DNA of 10,428 nt. Origin: Nitrospirota bacterium. GTDB lineage: Bacteria > Nitrospirota_A > Leptospirillia > Leptospirillales > Leptospirillaceae. Both the position numbers and the translations under genes were made by a program. Below the pieces are notes generated by a model. It worked only from the letters and a program-made list of their open reading frames with translations, made no database searches and was not told the DNA's origin. The stretch spans positions 1 through 10,428 of the forward strand of contig JAJYPO010000074.1 in the NCBI GenBank assembly GCA_021795275.1. Direction: 5' to 3'. Within the stretch, counting starts at the first letter, position 1, and every line of letters starts with the position of its first letter. Positions 6,980 to 10,428 of the stretch are shown one piece after another.

Positions 6980-8217
6980 GAAATCCTCCTCTCGCTCACA
7001 TTGTCCGGGAACAGGGTTTCCACGATTTCCCGGGAGATCAGTCCGGCAGCTTCCGGACGTCCGGCCCGCACCGAGGCCGCCCCCATCCCTGCAAGACCCC
7101 CGGAGTCCGAAAAAAGGCCTCGGAGGAGAGAGCCTGCCAGGCGGGGTTCAGGACAGTTCACGGCGGCCCCGGCCGCGACCGCCCATCGCCGGTTGATCTC
7201 CTCCTGGCCTCCCCTGGCCGGCAGGAGAACCAGAGGCTTTCCCAAGGCCAGAGCCTCGAAGAGGGTGATTCCCCCGGGCTTCGTGACCACGACGTCCGAG
7301 ACCGCCATCCACTCTGCCATGTTTTCAACAAAGCCCAGAGTCCGGACCGTAAGCCAACGATTTTCATGGGTCCTGGCCCAGCGGCGGCACTCCTCGAGCA
7401 ATCTTGTGTTCCGTCCGGCAATGGCTATGAGAGTCAATTCCCCGGGAAAGCCGGAAAAGGACTCCAGGACGGAGCTGAGATTCCCGATCCCCTCCCCTCC
7501 TGACAGGAGCAGGACCGTTTTCCGGTCAGGCAGACCCAGAGCGTCCAGTAAAACCTTACGGTCCGGAAACTTTAAAAAATCGGGATGCACGGGAATTCCA
7601 TAGGGGCAGGAGGGGATTCCCTCGAGCCTTTTGCGAACGAGGCCAGCGGAAGCCGCGTCTGCCACGAAATAACGGTCGACCCCTTCCCATAGCCAGATGC
7701 CGTGAGGATGGAGATCGGTCACGAGGGCCCAGAGCGGGGAGGCCAGATTCTCCAGCCGCCTGAGGGGTGCCAGGATCTCGAGCGGAAGAAAATGGGTGCA
7801 GAGGACCAGATCGGGGGGAAAAGGAGACAGCGCGCGAAGGTATTTTCGGAAAAAGAGGCGGTCGAACCGGGATATGAGGCCGGAAAGAGGCGGGGGGAGA
7901 AGATCGGTCGCGCCGTAAAGCCGGTCGAGAATCCGGGGAGAATTTCGGGCAAGACACAGATAGCCCGAACGGTAGAAGAGCCGGTACAGGGGAGAGCCCC
8001 TCTCCAGGAGGTCGACCACCTGGACATCGACCGGGAAGGGAAGAGACGAAAGGACGGCCGCGACTGCCTGGGCGGCCCGCATGTGGCCGCTTCCAACGCT
8101 TGCCCCCAGAATCAGGACTTTTTTCCGACCCTCCGGGACCCCTTTTTCCCCTTCGATGCTTTCCTCCTTTCCCGGCTCTGCTCCCAGGTTGCCGGAAGAA
8201 GATTGCAACGGGATCAA
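6976..8217 (-). CDS. MGDG-synthase/UgtP-like lipid glycosyltransferase (GT28 family)
   Basis: The protein has 413 residues from a TTG at 8215-8217. The N-terminal domain has GASVGSGHMRAA (38-49), the MGDG-synthase signature loop, then THFLPLEIL (141-149), VTDLHPHGIW (166-175), DRYFVAD (181-187) and GIPVHPDF (207-214). The nucleotide-sugar domain has LLLSGGEG (236-243) and TKPGGITLFEALALGKP (312-328). These features indicate a GT-B enzyme that moves a sugar from a UDP-sugar to diacylglycerol or a related lipid at the membrane face; MurG is a more distant relative. It overlaps the LpxH-like gene by ATGA, which supports an envelope role. The start is doubtful: TTG 8217 has no ribosome binding site, while the best one, AGGAGG (8163-8168), sits 5 nt before an ATC codon at 8155-8157, which would give 393 residues starting near the usual place. 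Family is clear, start is not. Confidence 0.85.
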   Translation of the reverse strand: MIPLQSSSGNLGAEPGKEESIEGEKGVPEGRKKVLILGASVGSGHMRAAQAVAAVLSSLPFPVDVQVVDLLERGSPLYRLFYRSGYLCLARNSPRILDRLYGATDLLPPPLSGLISRFDRLFFRKYLRALSPFPPDLVLCTHFLPLEILAPLRRLENLASPLWALVTDLHPHGIWLWEGVDRYFVADAASAGLVRKRLEGIPSCPYGIPVHPDFLKFPDRKVLLDALGLPDRKTVLLLSGGEGIGNLSSVLESFSGFPGELTLIAIAGRNTRLLEECRRWARTHENRWLTVRTLGFVENMAEWMAVSDVVVTKPGGITLFEALALGKPLVLLPARGGQEEINRRWAVAAGAAVNCPEPRLAGSLLRGLFSDSGGLAGMGAASVRAGRPEAAGLISREIVETLFPDNVSERRIS

Positions 8218-8298
8218 GAAATGATCGCAAACCCATGACAGATCAAGGGGGACTCAGGGGGCGGGAATGGTCGTATCTTCCGATGATTTCTGGTACCG

Positions 8299-8317
8299 TG
8301 AAGGGACCATCCCTTCA
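8299..8317 (+). promoter_or_regulatory. Perfect hairpin in the ppk2 leader
   Basis: TGAAGGGA (8299-8306) and TCCCTTCA (8310-8317) form a perfect 8-bp inverted repeat around a CCA loop, ending 4 nt before the ppk2 ribosome binding site (8322-8328). It could be an mRNA structure affecting translation or stability, or a repressor site. The structure is seen directly; the function is inference. Confidence 0.5.
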
Positions 8318-8333
8318 ACCCGAGGAGGTCCCC

Positions 8334-9155
8334 ATGAGCCAAAAACACCCGAAAACACCGAAGACCCCGAAGATCCCGGAGGTGTCCGAACCGAGGCCGG
8401 AATTGGTCCAGTACCACCAGGATCTCCGGGAGGTGCAGATCGAGCTCGTCAAGTTCCAGAAACACCTGATCCGGGAAAACCAGAAGGTCCTCATCATCTT
8501 CGAAGGACGCGACGCGGCAGGCAAGGACGGAACGATCAAGCATTTCACCGAGCACCTCTCCCCCCGGGAAACCCGCGTGGTGGCGCTGGGCAAACCTTCC
8601 GACCGGGAACAGTCCCAATGGTACTTCCAGCGCTATGTGCCTCACCTTCCTTCAGCCCAAGAGATGGTCTTCATGAACCGGAGCTGGTACAACCGGGCGG
8701 GGGTCGAGCGGGTAATGGGCTTCTGCACCAACGACCAGTATGAGGAGTTCATGGAGACGGTCCCCTCCTTCGAGCAGATGATCGTCCGCTCGGGGGTCCG
8801 GCTTTTCAAGTATTACCTCGACATCGACCGCGACGAGCAGAAGAGACGGCTCGAAAGCCGGCTGGACGATCCGCTCAAGCAGTGGAAGATCAGCCCCATC
8901 GACATGGCGGCCCAGAAGCACTGGGAGGACTACTCGAATGCGCGAAACCAGATGTTCGCGCGGACCCATTCCGCCCTGGCCCCCTGGATCGTGGTCCGGG
9001 CCGACAACAAGGACCATGCCCGGATCCACGTCATCCGGGACTTTCTCTCCAGGGTCTCCTACAAGGGAAAGAAGGAGGCGGTCGTTCTCCCCGATCCGAC
9101 AACGGTCTTCCTCTACTCCCGCTCCTATCTGGACAATAGCATGATCGCCCCCTAG
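8334..9155 (+). CDS. ppk2: Polyphosphate kinase 2 (PPK2 family)
   Basis: This single-domain PPK2 of 273 residues reversibly moves phosphate between polyphosphate and nucleotides. Visible motifs: Walker A FEGRDAAGKDG (56-66), the segment WYFQRYVPHLP (96-106), the Walker B/lid segment NRSWYNRAGVERVMGF (115-130), SGVRLFKYYLDI (153-164), and the basic WKISPID (184-190). The pattern is closest to the class I-like group that phosphorylates nucleoside diphosphates, but the class cannot be fixed without alignment. Residue 115 is Asn in MNRSWYNR, where I recall Asp (FDRSWYNR) in many members, and position 65 is Asp (GKDG) where many have Gly. The start at 8334 has GAGGAGG (8322-8328) 5 nt upstream; the open frame reaching back to 8100 is only read-through. 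The first 20 residues are rich in Lys, Thr and Pro and probably disordered. It is divergent from the glycosyltransferase operon and has no operon partner. Confidence 0.93.
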   Translation: MSQKHPKTPKTPKIPEVSEPRPELVQYHQDLREVQIELVKFQKHLIRENQKVLIIFEGRDAAGKDGTIKHFTEHLSPRETRVVALGKPSDREQSQWYFQRYVPHLPSAQEMVFMNRSWYNRAGVERVMGFCTNDQYEEFMETVPSFEQMIVRSGVRLFKYYLDIDRDEQKRRLESRLDDPLKQWKISPIDMAAQKHWEDYSNARNQMFARTHSALAPWIVVRADNKDHARIHVIRDFLSRVSYKGKKEAVVLPDPTTVFLYSRSYLDNSMIAP

Positions 9156-9183
9156 TCGATCCTCCGGGAGGGGCCGGAATCGA
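9156..9183 (+). terminator. Inverted repeat right after ppk2, possible terminator
   Basis: TCGATCC (9156-9162) pairs with GGAATCGA (9176-9183) with one bulged A, around a GC-rich inner CTCC...GGAG core. It begins directly after the ppk2 stop. No T-run follows, so it would be a poor intrinsic terminator; it may only mark the transcript end. Confidence 0.3.
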
Positions 9184-9196
9184 TGAGTTCTGATGG

Positions 9197-10154
9197 TCAC
9201 CGGGATGTCGGCAGGCGTTTTTCACCCCTCCTTGATTCAGTGCGGTCGCGTTCCCTTACGATTGTCTCGGCCCTGAGATGGGTATAGCGCTTGAGCCTCT
9301 GGAGGGTTTTGTGGCCGATGTCGGCCGCGACTGTCATCGGGTTCATTCCCCTCTCGAACAGACGGGAGGTGGCTTCGTGCCGGAGATCGTGGAAGCGGAC
9401 ATCCACCAGAAAGCCCGGATCCGGCCCCGTTCCGCCGCAAGGCACTCCTTCTCGCAGGCCGCCCGGGCTCGCCCCGCCGCCCGACCGAAGGCCTGAGCCA
9501 CGGAATCAGAGGCCATGGTCCAGACCCTCTCCCCCTCCCGTCGTTTCCGGAGAGATTCAAGGATCCTGACAGCCTGCCGCGAGAGGAAGACCAAGCGCCT
9601 CTCTCCGTTTTTTGTGTCGACGAGAGTCACCGTCCCTTTTCAGAGATTGACATTCCCCCTCTCATTTTGGTGATCTCACTCCGGCGCATGGCCGTTTCCA
9701 GTGCAACCCGGAGAAGGTTCTCGAGAACAGGTGACCCCGTGGAGCGGACGATGGCCTCCGCCTCCTCCGGAGAGAGAGGCCGGTTACGGGAGTTTTTGAC
9801 CTTCGGAAGGGTCCGGGAGGTGAACTGAAGACCAAGATCCATCGCCCAGTCCTGGAAAGCCACGGTGAAAAGAGGACGGACAAGGGCGAGATCGAGGCGG
9901 AGGGTGGAGGACGAGAGACTTTTTCTCCTTTCGAGGCATCCAGGCGCCAGTCGGAAAAGATGAAGGAATCCAGTGGGCGCAGGGAAAAGGGATGGGCCTT
10001 CCGGTGGCCGATCCTCGAAAGCTCCTGCCGGGCGACCTTTCTTTTGGCTGGTATACGTCTCGGGATACAGAGTCATCTCTTTTTCCTCACCTTCCTGTCC
10101 TTGCCCCCCAGGCAAGGTCCTGACCCGTTTTTTCCGAAAAACCCGTATGCTTGC
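9197..10154 (-). pseudogene. Tyrosine recombinase/integrase pseudogene (multiple frameshifts and a stop)
   Basis: Joining pieces from several minus-strand frames rebuilds an integrase of about 320 residues. Going from high to low coordinates: ASIRVFRKK (from about 10154) and MTLYPETYTSQKKG; a frame change near 10025-10040 into RQELSRIGHRKAHPFSL and FSDWRLDASKGEKVS; a change back near 9909-9919 into SSTLRLDLALVRPLFTVAF, the SAM-like core-binding domain; then LETAMRRSEITKMR with catalytic Arg. Next come a one-base loss near 9655-9660 and a TGA at 9640-9642, then TVTLVDTKNGE with the catalytic Lys. A further shift between about 9410 and 9460 leads to RFHDLRHEATSRLFERG (His-x-x-Arg), GHKTLQRLKRYTHL (His and nucleophile Tyr) and the final stop. 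Every catalytic residue survives, but no single frame holds them, so it cannot make an active enzyme. The N-terminus has no clear ATG. It lies about 190 nt from tRNA-Arg, a common integration target. Confidence 0.86.
10099..10117 (+). repeat. Perfect 7-bp hairpin inside the integrase remnant
   Basis: CCTTGCC (10099-10105) and GGCAAGG (10111-10117) flank a CCCCA loop. A T6 run begins 10 nt further on at 10128, too far for a standard intrinsic terminator. It may be a decayed terminator or recombinase-arm site, or chance. Confidence 0.35.
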
Positions 10155-10340
10155 ACTAGCGGCTCACTTCCGATAAAGTTCTCTCTGGAGATGTTCCGGC
10201 AGGATGTCCGTTTGTTCTCTCCCCCCGCACTGATCAGGTTTTTCTGAACAAAATCCGAGTCGGGAGGCATGAATCGGGGTTTTTACAGGATTTCCAGACA
10301 AACATCTCTCTTTTCATCCCTTTCCTCTTCCTCAATGCTC
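10155..10340. other. Non-coding stretch before tRNA-Arg
   Basis: No protein-like frame is seen here. TTGCAC (10151-10156) and TAAAGT (10174-10179) with a 17-nt spacer could be a weak plus-strand promoter reading toward the tRNA, about 160 nt away. Immediately before the tRNA is a pyrimidine-rich tract (about 10301-10332) with no good -10 box. Confidence 0.3.
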
Positions 10341-10417
10341 GCGCCTGTAGCTCAGTAGGATAGAGCGTCGGACTTCGAATCCGCAGGTCGCAGGTTCGAT
10401 TCCTGCCAGGCGCACCA
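10341..10417 (+). tRNA. tRNA-Arg (anticodon UCG), CCA encoded
   Basis: This is a 77-nt complete cloverleaf. The acceptor stem GCGCCTG/CAGGCGC pairs perfectly, the D stem is GCTC/GAGC, and the T arm is GCAGG-TTCGATT-CCTGC. The anticodon loop CTTCGAA puts TCG at 10375-10377, so it reads CGA and possibly other CGN arginine codons. The 3' CCA (10415-10417) is in the DNA. The top pair of the anticodon stem (T10368 with C10384) is a mismatch; the other four pair. Confidence 0.97.
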
Positions 10418-10428
10418 ATCCCCACGAG

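Noticed and set aside
6611..7603. Plus-strand open frame of 330 codons opposite the phosphoesterase and glycosyltransferase genes
   Set aside because: It crosses the junction of two well-supported minus-strand genes and its sequence is low complexity with no motif.
10123..10145. GTTTTT-TCCG-AAAAAC inverted repeat with ACCCGT on both sides
   Set aside because: AT-only arms are weak and it lies within the decayed integrase; I could not link it to a terminator or attachment site.
10234..10425. Minus-strand open frame with a [24 protein letters not shown] sequence
   Set aside because: It is the antisense of tRNA-Arg. Such translations are a well-known false protein in databases.

Overview
The window looks like ordinary chromosome from a GC-rich, non-photosynthetic Gram-negative bacterium. 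My best guess is a Leptospirillum-like member of the Nitrospirota. That rests on gene content and codon style (PCP_red-domain protein, DciA, TtuB/TtuA pair, short bacterial/archaeal-type glucan phosphorylase, class I-like PPK2) and not on any search, so treat it as moderate-confidence inference. Nearly all genes use strong GGAGG-type ribosome binding sites about 5-6 nt from the start, and several are joined by 1-4 nt overlaps or gaps.

Layout. (1) 1-371, minus: the N-terminal part of a protein with a PCP_red domain and a proline-rich linker, running off the left edge. (2) 372-569: a divergent intergenic region with a plausible sigma-70 promoter for the plus-strand gene. (3) 570-1088, plus: a DciA/DUF721-like helicase-loader protein. 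(4) 1166-2376, plus: a two-gene operon of a ThiS/TtuB-like ubiquitin-fold sulfur carrier and a TtuA-like tRNA 2-thiolation enzyme, overlapping by ATGA. (5) 2391-4898 and 4900-6027, minus: ackA (acetate kinase) followed 1 nt later by glgP (alpha-glucan phosphorylase), behind a plausible extended -10 promoter. (6) 6161-6979 and 6976-8217, minus: an MGDG-synthase/MurG-like glycosyltransferase overlapping by ATGA with an LpxH-like metallophosphoesterase; together they suggest envelope glycolipid or lipid A work. (7) 8334-9155, plus: polyphosphate kinase 2, with a perfect hairpin just in front of its ribosome binding site. (8) 9197 to about 10154, minus: a tyrosine-recombinase pseudogene broken by at least four frame changes and one stop. 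(9) 10341-10417, plus: tRNA-Arg(UCG) with encoded CCA.

How the genes fit together: GlgP releases glucose-1-phosphate from stored glucan, AckA makes ATP from acetyl phosphate, and PPK2 exchanges phosphate between polyphosphate and nucleotides. The middle of the window is therefore rich in energy-reserve functions. The TtuB/TtuA pair would serve tRNA thiolation. The right end is an old integration scar next to a tRNA gene. I see no CRISPR array, no intact insertion sequence, and no convincing wholly new system. The points most worth a second look are the sulfur carrier whose terminal Gly-Gly is capped by three residues, the glycosyltransferase with no good ATG/GTG start, the hairpin ahead of ppk2, and the reconstructable dead integrase.
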